Source: Budorcas taxicolor (taxonomy: Eukaryota > Chordata > Mammalia > Artiodactyla > Bovidae). From it: a stretch of DNA of 64,000 bases. Made by a program: the position numbers and the translations under genes. Below the pieces are notes generated by a model. The model was given only the letters and a program-made list of their open reading frames with translations. It searched no databases and had not been told where the DNA came from. Location: positions 157,838,004 to 157,902,003 of the forward strand of contig NC_068911.1 of the NCBI RefSeq assembly GCF_023091745.1. Direction: 5' to 3'. Shown one piece after another: positions 12,284 to 23,186 of the stretch (position 1 is the stretch's first letter; each line of letters starts with the position of its first letter).

Positions 12284-12549
12284 TATAATATGTATATAAA
12301 ACATCTTCTTTATCCATTCATCTATTGATAGACTATTAGGTTGTTTCCATATCTTGGCAACTGTAGATAATGATTTGATGAACACTGGGTCACAGGTATC
12401 TTTTCTAATTAGTGTTTTCATTTTCTGTCAGATAAATACCAAAGAGTGAATTTGTTGGGTCATATGGTAGTTTTGTTTTTAGTTTTTCAAGGAGCCTCAG
12501 TACTATTCTTCACAGTGGATATACCAATTACATTCCCATCAACAGTGTA
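11850..12549 (-). mobile_element. old L1 3' fragment, minus orientation
   Basis: The plus strand reads as antisense L1 3' UTR and ORF2 end: 'cagtggtaaccactagtttg', 'cctccaggttcaaccatg', 'agtagtattccattgtgt', 'ttctttatccattcatc', 'tgggtcatatggtagtt', ending at 'catcaacagtgta'. A SINE piece and (TA)n expansions interrupt it. It meets a second L1 fragment head-to-head at about 12549/12550. Confidence 0.75.
12128..12244 (-). mobile_element. Bov-tA SINE fragment inside L1
   Basis: This minus-strand fragment covers the part of the body from 'gggtagccattccttctcc' to the tRNA-like head (acaccagggaggct). It lies between (TA)n tracts at about 12060-12125 and 12248-12298, which may have grown after insertion. 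Confidence 0.75.
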
Positions 12550-12683
12550 GTACATATACACAATGGAATGGAATATTACTCAATCATGAAAAGAACAAAA
12601 TAATGCCGTTTGCAGCAACATGGATGAACCTAGAGACTGTCATACCAAGTGAAGTAAGTCAGACACAGAAAGACAAATATCAT

Positions 12684-14324
12684 CAGTCAGTTCAGTTCAG
12701 TTCAGTCACTCAGTCATGTCCAACTCTTTGCAACCCCATGAACCACAGCACACCAGACCTTCCTGTCCATCACCAACTCCCAGAGTTTACGCAAACTCAT
12801 GTCCATTGAGTCAGTGATGCCATCCATCCATCTCATCCTCTGTCATCCGCTTCTCTTCCTGCCCTCAATCTTTCCCAGCGTCAAGGTCTTTTCAAATGAG
12901 TCGGCTCTTCGCATCAGGTGGCCAAAGTATTGGAGTTCAGCTTCAACACCAGTCCTTCCAATGAACACCCAGGACTGATCTCTTTTAGGATGCACTGGTT
13001 GGATCTCCTTGCAGTCCAAGGGACTCTCAAGAGTCTTCTCCAACACCACAGTTCAAAAGCATCAATTCTTCAGCGCTCATCTTTCTTTATGGTCCAACTC
13101 TCACATCCATACATGACTACTGGAAAAACCACAGCCTTGACTAGACGGACCTTTGTTGACAAAGTAATGTCTTTGTTTTTTAATATGTTGTTTAGGTTGG
13201 TCTTGGACTGCAAGGAGATCCAACCAGTCCATTCTGAAGGAGATCAGCCCTGGGATTTCTTTGGAAGGAATGATGCTAAAGCTAAAACTCCAGTACTTTG
13301 GCCACCTCATGCAAAGAGTTGACTCATTGGAAAAGACTCTGATGCTGGGAGGGATGGGGGACAGGAGAAGAAGGGGACGACAGAGGATGAGATGGCTGGA
13401 TGGCATCACTGACTCGATGGACGTGAGTCTGAGTGAACTCCGGGAAATGGTGATGGACAGGGAGGCCTTGTGTGCTGTGATTCATGGGGTCACAAAGAGT
13501 TGGACACGACTAAGCGACTGAAGTGAACTGAAATGAGGTTGGTCATAACTTTCCTTCCAAGGAGTAAGTGTCTTTTAATTTCATGGCTGCAAGCACCATC
13601 CACAGTGATTTTGAAGCCCAGAAAAATAAAGTCTGACACTGTTTCCAGTGTTTCCCCATCTGTTTGACCTGAAGTGATGGGACCAGATGCCATGATCTTC
13701 GTTTTCTGAACGTTGAGCTTTAAGCCACCTCTTTCACTCTCCTCTTTCACTTTCATCAAGAGGCTTTTTAGCTCCTCTTCACTTTCTGCCATAAGGGTGG
13801 TGTCATCTTCATATCTGAGGTTATTGATATTTCTCCTGGCAGTCTTGATTCCTGCTTGTGCTTCTTCCAGCGAAGCATTCCTCATTATGTACTCTGCATG
13901 TAAGTTCAATAAGCAGGGTGACAATATACAGCCTTGAGGTATTCCTTTTCCTATTTGGAACCTATCTGTTGTTCCATGTCCAGTTCTAACTGTTGTTTCC
14001 TGACCTGCATCCAGGTTTTGCAAGAGGCAGGTCAGGTGGTTTGGTATTCTCTTCTTTTTCAGAATTTTCCACAGTTTTTTGTGATCCACACAGTCAAAGA
14101 CTTTGTCATAGTCAATAAAGCAGATATAGATGTTTTTCTGGAATGCTCTTCCTTTTCAATAATCCAGCGGATGTTGGCAATTTGATCTCTGGTTCCTTTG
14201 CTTTTTCTAAAACCAGCTTGAACATCTGGAAGTTCACAATTCATGTATTGCTGAAGCCTGGCTTGGAGAATTTTGAGTATTACTTTACTAGCATGTGAGA
14301 AGAGTACAATTGTGTGGTAGTTTG
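12684..14324 (-). mobile_element. BovB (RTE) LINE 3' part, hosting a nested BovB
   Basis: The minus strand encodes BovB reverse-transcriptase motifs across 13545-14244, including a C-terminal RT block and the 3' region. A short imperfect TSD (aaatatcat at 12675-12683, aaatattat at 14325-14333) places it inside an L1. The catalytic YADD motif reads YEDD (13802-13813). A second BovB in the opposite orientation interrupts it at 13203-13535. Confidence 0.85.
13203..13535 (+). mobile_element. BovB 3' end nested in an opposite BovB
   Basis: A 333-bp 5'-truncated BovB in plus orientation begins at 'ttggactgcaaggagatcc' and ends in 'gcgactgaagtgaactgaaa'. Perfect 9-bp TSDs (aggttggtc) sit at 13194-13202 and 13536-13544. 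The host BovB resumes its own sequence exactly after the right copy, which proves the order of events. Confidence 0.88.
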
Positions 14325-14488
14325 AAATATTATGAGATATTACTTATATGTGGAATCTACAAAAAAGGTTACAAATGAATTTATTTACAAAGCAGAAGTA
14401 GAATCATGAAAGTAGGAAGCAAACTCATGATCACCAGGGGATAAACTTGGGGAGAGATAAATTGGAAGATTGGGATTGACATACACAC

Positions 14489-14690
14489 ACTACTTCCCCA
14501 ATGGCTCAGACGGTATAGTATCTCCCTGAGATGCACGAGACCCAGTTCTATCCCTGGGTCAGGAAGAAGCCCTGTAGAAGGGAATGCAACCCACTGCAGT
14601 ATTCTTGCCTGGAGAATTCCGTGGACAGAGGAGCCTGGCAGGCTACTCTCTGTGCACTTGCAAGGAGTTGGACACAACTGAGTGACTAAC
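14489..14690 (+). mobile_element. Bov-tA SINE inside old L1
   Basis: It runs from a diverged tRNA-like head (cttccccaatggctcag) through 'ggacagaggagcctggcagg' to 'acacaactgagtgacta'. It lies within an (AC)n context of the L1 3' UTR; both flanks read acacacac, consistent with a TSD. Confidence 0.86.
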
Positions 14691-15619
14691 ACACACACAA
14701 TAGATAATTAATAGGAATCTGCTGTTTAGAGATCTGCTGTTTAGGGAACTCTACTGAATACTATGTAATGGGTATATGGGGAAAAATCTAAAAAACAGTG
14801 GATATATGTATCTGTATAGATGATTCATTTTTCTGTACAACAGAAACAGAACATTATAAATAAACTATACTCCAATAATTTTTTTTAAATTGGTACCTAT
14901 TTTGGGAGGATAAGAGGTGAGTAAGGAGATGAATCAGTCAAAACGCTCTTCTGATAAATAGATGGTTATAAATAATGCTAAAAGTAGATAGAAAGGGGGG
15001 TAAAAACTAGAAAAATTTTAAAAGATTTGACAGTGTTTGCCTCTGAGAAGTAAGGAGGAGATCTTCTGAAATATTGAGAGGTGGCACTAATGAGGAGAAG
15101 AAGCAAGAAGCTTCTCTTTTTGATTATAAGACTTTTGTAGTTATTTGGATTTTAAAATCTTTGCAGGTTTGTTTTGATCAGAATAGTTTTTTTAATATTA
15201 TTTTTAATAGCTGATGAACTTATTTTTTTTTAAATAAGAAGGAATTTTGTTACTTTAGTGGTCAGTGTAAAACATTCAAGTAGATACAGAAACTTACAGC
15301 AATAGAAAAAAGAAAATAAATAACTACAAATAAGGGAAATAAAATAAAAATATCCATTATTCATAAACAAATATAGTCAGCATCCAATAATATTCCTTCT
15401 AGTAATCTCTCCACACAATTAGTTAGAAAAATAGATTGAAAAATTATGAGTATTTGTATATGTTACAAAATCTTTCCTTTCTTTAAAACAATACTGTACA
15501 TAGGTTTTCTTAAAATTTATGGGTGTTATAAAATACATTTGAAAAATAATGAATGTATTAATTTACTTAAATATCCTATTGTTTGCTTCATTATTAGATA
15601 GAAATAAAATGCAACTAAG

Positions 15620-15705
15620 AGGGGCCAAGAGCTTTTCCTAAAAGGACACAGTTAATTTATATCACAGTCAGGTCTAGGACTCAGATTTTCTATCAGTCCT
15701 GGGTT
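15620..15705 (-). repeat. MIR SINE fragment, weak
   Basis: The plus strand reads 'gagcttttcctaaaaggac', 'acagttaatttatatcac' and 'aggactcagattttc'. It follows the reverse MIR order (cttgcccaaggtcacacag, gccaggatttgaac) with many mismatches. Confidence 0.35.
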
Positions 15706-16525
15706 ATTTCCAACTTACTAAGGTGTTTATTGTCTGAAATTTAGATATTATTGGCCTCTTGCAAGCTACCATAATGGATTTTCACTCCAGCGTTGCCAGA
15801 TAACTTTTCTTGAACTATCTGTGGCTTTGACACCTAATTAATTTTTAAATAATATTTGAAAATTTCAAGTAAGAGAAAAATGTTGTTATTGCAGACAAGG
15901 ATCAAGAACCATGTCTTTAAAGGTCAGACCACTGTGAGTCTAGAATCTGCGAATAACTTTCTTTTAAAGTAACTGAGCTAAAAATGATCCCAGACAAAGT
16001 AGATTCAAATTAATATTTATTCATTTTTTTAAACACTGACTGATAAATGAGCATGTTTACAGATTTTTTCCAATTAGTGGCTATCTACTGGGAGAAAAAG
16101 GTTTTAAAGATACATTAACTTTAAAATATTATTTAAAAATCTGTTAATGGACTTATTTAATCACTCTAACTGAAAGATTCTAATCATCTAAATCACAGTT
16201 AATAGAAGTTCATGCGTATTTCCCAAACAACGGAATTGAAAATCACTTTCTTCTAAATTTGTCTTATTTGTAAGCTTTTTATCATAATATGTTTACCATC
16301 AATAATAAAACTTCCACCTCATCTTCAGTTTGAAAGACTGTTTCTATACTAGAAGTTGATGCTCATGGTGACATTATGAGTGAAAATGTGGATTACAAAT
16401 TTATTGTTCATTATTATGTCAAAGCACTCTGCTTGCTATCATTCATTAATGAATTGAGGGAAGAAGAGGATTTTGAGAAAGAAATTGTCTGATATTTTTA
16501 ATACACATTTTGACCAACCTCTAAG

Positions 16526-16636
16526 TAGGGTGACCAATGATGGGTCCTGTTTTGCCCAAGATTGTCTTGGTTTTAAAAATAAAAGTCCAGCATCATAAGA
16601 CCCCACTCAGTCTTTGGAAAATGTTTGGTCACTCTA
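16526..16636. repeat. small DNA-transposon (MITE-like) relic
   Basis: About 110 bp bounded by imperfect terminal inverted repeats: TAGGGTGACCAAT at the left, and the reverse complement TAGAGTGACCAAA at the right. The interior reads 'ggtcctgttttgcccaag'. I could not find a convincing 8-bp TSD, so the superfamily (hAT suspected) is uncertain. Confidence 0.45.
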
Positions 16637-17127
16637 CTTTGAGATGGAATGGGCTCATTTTTATATGGAATATCTAGCAAACAGCAAAATTATGACAGAA
16701 GTTTTTAAGGTTGTACTTACCGAAGACTCGCTTTACTAATATACTCAGCTACTTTGTAAATGAATGGGTCTTTCTTCATCATCACTTTTCCTATCCTGGC
16801 CAAAGGTTACGATTCCTTACTTTACTACAAATATTTTATTCCCTGTTGCTATGTAAACATTTTACTTTAGCATGTCCATCTGCCATTTATTCACGGGGAT
16901 GAATGAAGTTCAGGTTTCCTTAAAGGTATATGGTAGGAAATACAGGATCCTTAAAGATGCACCACCAAAATAAAACTCTCTCCATTTCTGTTTTATGAAT
17001 TGTTGCATCCAGGCAAGCAACTGCTTTAGAACACTAAAATTTTACATTTTGATACAAATGCCTCATTTTTAATGACTTTCTAAAGCTTTAATATTAACAT
17101 CCAGCTTTTTTTCTATAGAAGTATGCT

Positions 17128-17383
17128 GTTGCTGCTGCTAAGTCGCTTCAGTCGTGTCCGACTCTGTGCAACCCCATATATGGCAGCCCACCAGGCTCCC
17201 CCCTCCCTGGGATTCTCCAGGCAAGAACACTGGAGTGGGTTGCCATTTCCTTCTCCAATGCATGAAAGTGGAAAGTGAAAGTGAAGTCGCTCAGTTGTGT
17301 CGGACTCTTTGCCACCCCATGGATTGCAGCCTATCAGGCTCCTCTGTCCATGGGATTTTCCAAGAAAGAGTACTGGAGTGGTA
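17128..17383 (-). mobile_element. Bov-A2 dimeric SINE
   Basis: Two BovA monomers lie head to tail in minus orientation: the 3' (CTG)n-type tail 'gctgttgctgctgctaagtc' at the left, then the second monomer, the 'gaaagtgaaagtgaag' linker near 17275, then the first monomer. About 20 bases of the 5' end are missing. Confidence 0.88.
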
Positions 17384-17974
17384 TAGTGCTACTTTTAATC
17401 CTTACTCATAATTACCAAAATACATTAAGATAAAATGCATATTATTGGCAAAATATCGTCCTGTTTTATGATTCATGTTACAGGTGTTTTTGTCTACTGT
17501 TTTCACTGCTTATTTTAATTTAATCACCACTTTCTAATTAGCAACACATCACCTAGTCTTAGTTTGTTATTAAATTAAACTTTCCTTTTAAATGTTAGCA
17601 TAAATTATTAATGCATTTATAAGGACATGAGGACAAGTAGAAAAGAGATAGAAAGTTTTACAATGACACAATAATGATTGTTGTTATTTGTACTGAGCTC
17701 TCAGAAGTGACGCTGCACCTCCCTACAAACTCTGTGCTTCCTTGTCTGTCCGTTTCCTTTCTATTTTCCTTTCTATTTTTATTTAATAGGGAGTATGAAT
17801 CTCAAGGGCTTCCCCAAACCCCTATTAAAATGTACACCCCTTTCCTTCTCCATGTATAGGAAACAGACTTAAATCTTAGCTGAGTGGGTTAGTACAGGGC
17901 TGTTGGTAAACAGCACATTACCTCCATCCATAAAAATCCTCCCTCCCTTCTTCTTGCCCCTTCCCTCCCTCCTT
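17384..17974. other. unique DNA, no gene seen
   Basis: AT-rich, followed by a C/T-rich stretch near 17930-17975. No repeat or exon is recognised. Confidence 0.5.
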
Positions 17975-18105
17975 TTAGTCTTTTTTTTTAACTTTTCATT
18001 TTATATTGGAGTATAGCTGATTAACAATGCTGTGATAATTTTAGTGTACGGCAAAGCAACTCAGCCATGCATATACATATATCCATTCTCCCTTTTTTCC
18101 TTCTT
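17975..18105 (-). mobile_element. old L1 3' end fragment
   Basis: The plus strand shows a T-run and then 'ttggagtatagctgattaac', 'gtgtacggcaaagcaactc' and 'catatacatatatcc', the reverse complement of the terminal 3' UTR of older artiodactyl L1 elements. Confidence 0.65.
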
Positions 18106-18264
18106 TCCTTCCATTCAAGAAATATTTATTAAGTATATACTTGTTGGTGAACCCCTATTATACAATGTGCTGTTCTCTCTTTTACCGTAGAAAAGTTCCT
18201 TAGTCTTTCTCTACGAGAAACAAGTTTCTCTAATTCCGTTATGAGCAGCTATTATTTTATATAG

Positions 18265-18424
18265 AAGGAGCTTCACTGATGGCTCAGCAGTACAGAATCT
18301 GCCTGCAATGCAGGAGACTCAGGAGATGCAAGTTCGATCCCTGGGTCTGGAAGATCTTCTGGAGAAGGAAATGGCAACTCATTCCAGTATTCTTACCTGG
18401 AAAATCGCATGGACAAAGGAACCT
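18265..18424 (+). mobile_element. Bov-tA SINE, 3'-incomplete
   Basis: The tRNA-like head (gagcttcactgatggctcag) and part of the body are present up to 'catggacaaaggaacct', where BovA homology stops. A minus-strand Bov-tA follows after only about 50 bases. Confidence 0.85.
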
Positions 18425-18472
18425 CCTCATGCTTCTTGCTCTGGCATAATCACACTATCCCCACAGTTGTTC

Positions 18473-18677
18473 TGAAGTGAAGTGAAGTGAAAGGTGCTCA
18501 GTCGTGTCTGACGCTTTGCAACCCCATGGAATATAACGTCCATGGACTTCTCCAGGCCAGAATACTGGAGTGGGTAGCCTTTCCCTTCTCCAGGGGATCT
18601 TCCCAATCCAGGAATCAAACCCAGGTTTCCCGCGTTGAAAGTGGATTTTTTACCAGCTGAGCCACCAGGGAAGCCCC
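18473..18677 (-). mobile_element. Bov-tA SINE
   Basis: Full-length minus-strand copy with a (GTGAA)n-type 3' end (tgaagtgaagtgaagtg) at the left and the tRNA-like head (gagccaccagggaagcc) at the right. It forms an inverted pair with the SINE just upstream. Confidence 0.9.
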
Positions 18678-20618
18678 ACTGCCCCCCCGACCCAGTTATG
18701 GAGAATTCAAGTTCACTTACCTATTTTCTTGTTTCTGGTTCACATCCTTTGTTTATCCCAAGAGAATACCCTATGGTCTCAACTCTCTACTCAAGTGGAC
18801 AGGCACATCTTTACTGAGTCTTAGCCAAGGACACCTCTTCCCAGTTTACAGAGCAGATTGATACTTTTCAGGCTTATATTCTCTTGAACCTCAGCCTTTC
18901 TCTTCACAAATTGACTCATATTTGTATCATTGCTTCCTTCTCATTTCAGTTAAAAAAAAAAAAAAAAAACAGCAACAATAAAAGCGCCACTCTCCCACAG
19001 CCCCATCTCTCACATCTGTCTGAGCAGGACTTTTCTCATTTACTTTTGTACCCTTGGGGCCGGTCATTGTACCCAGAACATGTTAGATTGTCAGTAATTT
19101 CAGGGACTGAATGAGTGAATAATGCTAGGCAGTGGTAGAGAGTACTAGACTTGAAAAATAATCAATAGTGGATTGAAGTTAGAAATTATTTTGACTGCTA
19201 AGCAGGTAAATTAAAGAAGCATTTCTTGAATGAGGTGTTGCAGGTGCTTAAATCAAGTGAATGGATTATATTTGATATTGAGGTCATAATTCTACAAACA
19301 CATCCTGACCTCAAGTAAAGGTGTGATTTCTGTTCTTTCAAACCAATTACAGAGAGATTGAAAGCATTGTTTTGTTTATTACAGCCAAAGATTAACCTTA
19401 ATTATGAGTCAAGGAAATGAGAGTCGGAGACACATTACTTTCAAATGTGATTGATGATTACGATTCACCTTGCTATTGCTATAAAATCACACAGGATATA
19501 AATTAGTCACATTAAATTACTTAAAAACATGAGCACAATTATTTTTTAAAAACTAACATTTTTCTTATGCTGAGAAGCAAGGGGATTTAGGGATAATAGC
19601 TCTTTCTTTAGATGAAATTTATTTACATGCTGTTAGTGAACTAGAAATATTTCTGCATTACTTCACTTTGTAAAGATGAATATAGCTCTGCTAAATTATC
19701 ATAAAACTATTCATATTTATAAAAATATTTATTCATAAATAAATCAGATAATTCAGGAAAGTATGAGAAACCAGTGATCTTCATTATGACCAGATTGATT
19801 GACTACTATTACTGTTTTTATATATAGTCTTTCTGACGTATTTCTACACACACTGGTGAATATATTTTATAAAAGTGGACTCAAAGTATGTACAATATTT
19901 TGTAAATTTTACTTTTTATTTAACAATATGCTGTGATCAGACTTCCATGCTAATAAGTGTAATTCTTCATTGTTTTTTCCAGTGATTTGGGAGCATTTCA
20001 TCGAAGGAAGCACAAAAAATTTACTTCTTCAACTGACTTTTTGTGATTGGATCACTGAGTCTAAAAAGGTATACACTAACATTGAAGTGTCATGTAAAAC
20101 ATCAACATGCATTCCTCTTTTCACATATTTGGTGACTGCATTAGGATAAATGTCTAGAAATAGAATTGTAAACTCAAAGGGAATATGTATATCTCAAAAT
20201 ATGTATATGTATGTCTATGTGTGTATGTATGTATATGTGTGTGTGTACAAAGCTCAACTGTGGTGATTTCATCCAACTAATCGATCAAAGAATGATGCAT
20301 TATTCATTTTTGGTCTATAAGCATGAAGGAAGTCTGCTTTACGCATCTTAAAACTGTTTCTTCACTGTGAAATGTGTTCATAAAACAAAGCTTTCCTTTT
20401 GTCTCTGGTCTTGAGGGTTAATGCTTGGAACTCTGCAGCTTTAGGAGGACAAGGAAGCCAGCTAAGGAGAGGCCTACACTGTGAGAATGGCACAGAGGTA
20501 AAGACGGAAAAAACCTGAGTTCTTGATTATGTCAGTGAGCTAGGGAAATAAGCAACCCTGGGCTCACTTTCCCTCCATAGTTTTGTCATTTATTTAATAA
20601 ATATCCTCTCACCTAAGG
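18678..20618. other. about 1.9 kb AT-rich DNA, no gene seen
   Basis: An A-run at about 18951-18969 and a TGTA/TGTG microsatellite-like tract at about 20185-20250 are the only structured features. No exon is recognised. Confidence 0.55.
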
Positions 20619-21292
20619 CGGTGATCCTCAAAGTGTGAGAACCTGAGGGGTCCCTGAGACCCTCTCAGAGAATTCATTTATCCAAAACTATTCTCATAAC
20701 AATATGAGATGTTGTTTCAGAGTGTACATGGAGTTTTCCAGAGGTTATATGACAAGTAATACGGCAATAACTTAAACATAGACACAGATATGAGAATCCA
20801 GCTGTTTTCTATTAAGTCAGACACTGAGAGATTTGTAAAAATGTAACGTGATGCCACATTTCTCATTAAATTTTTTATGGTTTTGGACTTTTTTCCCCCC
20901 ATAGACTATATGTGGTGGGCTTATTTTAAAATGAACGAATGAATACATATCCTAAAATTTCTCACATTTATTTCTGGCATAGTAGATATTGATAGATGAA
21001 GTCCACAGAACAAAAGCTCTTCAGGATTCTCAATAACTTTTAAGAGTGTAAGTGAAAGTGAAGTTGCTCAATCGTGTCTGACTCTTTGCGACCCCATGGA
21101 CTGTAGCCTATCAGGCTCCTCTGTCCATGGGATTCTCCAGGCAATAGTACTGGAGTGGATTGCCATTCCCTTCTCCAGGGCATCTTCCCGACCTGAGGAT
21201 CGAACCCAGTCTCCCGCATTGTAGACAGACGTTTTACCGTCTGAGCCACCAGGGAAAAAGTGATCCTGAAATGAAAATTTCGAGAACCACTG
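20619..21292 (+). repeat. hAT-type DNA transposon relic, split by a SINE
   Basis: The left end (ggtgatcctcaaagtgtgag) and the right end (cgagaaccactg) are imperfect inverted repeats of the CAGTGGTTCTCAA type used by hAT elements. The interior includes 'gagttttccagaggttat' and 'agatatgagaatccagctg'. Flanks share ctaag, consistent with a decayed 8-bp TSD. A Bov-tA occupies 21048-21256. No transposase frame remains. Confidence 0.6.
21048..21256 (-). mobile_element. Bov-tA SINE inside hAT relic
   Basis: Nearly intact minus-strand copy. It runs from 'agtgaaagtgaagttgctc' to the head 'gagccaccagggaaa', with a clear B-box complement (ggatcgaacccag). Confidence 0.92.
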
Positions 21293-23186
21293 TTCTAAGC
21301 CAGTGTCACTTTCCTGTCTTCTGGCTATGAATAAGGTTTACTTATTGTTATTATTGTTATTCTTTCTGAAGGAAGAGGCGGTGGTAGTGGTGGTGGTTTT
21401 GCCCAAATGAAAAATTTCATCCTTAAATGAAAGGCTAGTAGTTCAGAAATACTCTTAGAATGTAAATGATTAAACATTTATCTCCTCTTTATAGTCTTTT
21501 TCTTTTTTTCCATAGACTTTGCCTGGAGTACAGAGATCACTTGCTATGTGCTCACATATTTTATCTTTTTTCTATTTAATTTTTACTCACCACCTATTCT
21601 TTTGGGTTGCTTCTCAGTTTTTTTCTAGATTTTTTTCTTCTCTTATTTTCAGACCATTGTCTTCCCCTGGTCTTTGTCATTTTTATTCTGGGAGAATGAC
21701 TCATGTTTGTTCTCCACAATATTAATTTAATTTAAAACAGCCTCCATTCTGTTTCAGCTTAATTTATCATTCCTATATTGTGCCTTTAGTGTTCCTGAAA
21801 TCCTTCTTTATCTCATCCATCTTCCCTGCCATGATACCTTGCTTTCTGTCCTATGCCTTGAATTTATTTTCTTATTCTATTTTATGGAGGAAGCCACCCT
21901 CTTCTGGGTCCTTCTGTGCCACTGTTACTTCATTCTTCATGGATCTCCATTTTCCTGACCCCTACCCATTTCTCCCCCTCTTATTCATCATTTAAGAGGC
22001 AAAATCTGTCCCGACTGAGTGTATGGGTAAAGAGATCAGGTGGATTGACTCTCTGTCTGCTGTTATTTATCTACTTTTAATTTACAGCAGGAATGGGGGC
22101 AGGCTGGTGCACTTACTTTTGCTTCTAAAAAGAACCAGAATGGCATTTACTTCTGTCCTGAGCATCCACAGTGTGGTCCTTCGGAACTCTCGGCAGGTAT
22201 GGAACAGTACACTCTAGAAGATGCCAAGTGTTCCGTGCCAGCCCCACCCCCAGCTTCTTCTGAGTATTTCTCCTCCCAAAGTGACCAGTCCCAGAGTGCA
22301 GAGAGACACCTATTTTTCTTCTGCTTCCTTCCCACCTGTCCTCTGATATTTTAGTAATGGATTTGGAGAAAATACAGGAGGAGTCAAGGAGGGACAGAGA
22401 GGGAGTAAGGAAAATGCCCTCTGACTAACAATTCCTAAAGGGTCCAAGGTAAGTCCAGGCCATTATTTGGCACCATCCCAGGGAATAATGCACTACACAG
22501 CTCCACAGAAGCCTTGCAGCACCCTCCCACATGGACTTCAGTGTGATGAACCCCAGTGGAGCCCCTTGAATTTGTGCAATAGCATAGCACAGCCCTAGGG
22601 AATGGCTGCAGCTGTCTATTTAGTCTAGAAAACTTTTTTCCTTCTTCTTCTACATCATTGTCGTCTTCTCCTAGCTTTTGTTCTCTGATTCATAAGCTCC
22701 TGAGGGAGTGGAGAGAGAATGAAAGATATGCAAAGCTGCATGCGTTACCTTATTTTCTCAAACTATCCCTGTTTCTCAGAGAGCTGGAGTGTTTCAAGAA
22801 TGCAGCTTTACTTGTTTTTCAAAGACTACAGATCACTAGATGTTTAAATTATTATGTCTATTCATTTAGCTTTCATTGTTAGTAAGTTTTTTCTGGAGGA
22901 AGAGAGAGAGGATGTATTTTCTTGTTTTCCTTGCAAGTTTTGGTGACGTGATTCTTGGAGCTCATAGCCAGTACAGTTTTGTAAAGAGGCTATTATTATT
23001 TTGAAATGTACATGAGGAACTGGGTATGCATAAACACTGTGAGTGATAGTAAAATGAGGACTATTCATTGAAAAATTACAGAGGACAAACATTCTGTTAA
23101 ACTATGAAATTCACTGAATTTGCTATCTAACCCTAAGAGATTAGTTCTATTATTTTACCTATTTTATTGAATTTAGATTGAGTTTC
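21293..23186. other. about 1.9 kb DNA, no gene seen
   Basis: Several frames of 60-90 codons lie here on both strands (for example 21519-21995 and 22147-22335), but none shows a domain or paired splice sites. Positions 21375-21395 hold a GGTGGT-rich run. Confidence 0.5.

Larger units (their letters stand above)
12550..14885 (+). mobile_element. old L1 3' end hosting BovB and SINE insertions
   Basis: The L1 sense strand is seen in three pieces: 12550-12683 (aatggaatattactcaatc, gcagcaacatggatgaacc), 14325-14488 (attacttatatgtggaatc, ggataaacttggggagag) and 14691-14885 (aaacagaacattataaataa, ctccaataatt). The pieces join in the right order, so one L1 3' end was later hit by a BovB and a Bov-tA. 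It carries no intact frame. Confidence 0.78.
14886..17127. other. about 2.2 kb AT-rich DNA, no gene seen
   Basis: Apart from a weak MIR and a small inverted-repeat element listed separately, this is A/T-rich unique sequence. The 63-residue frame at 16711-16902 has no recognisable domain. Confidence 0.55.

Noticed and set aside
12918..13322. 134-codon frame spanning 12918-13322
   Set aside because: It crosses from antisense BovB through the nested BovB junction; its coding look is an accident of the inverted repeat.
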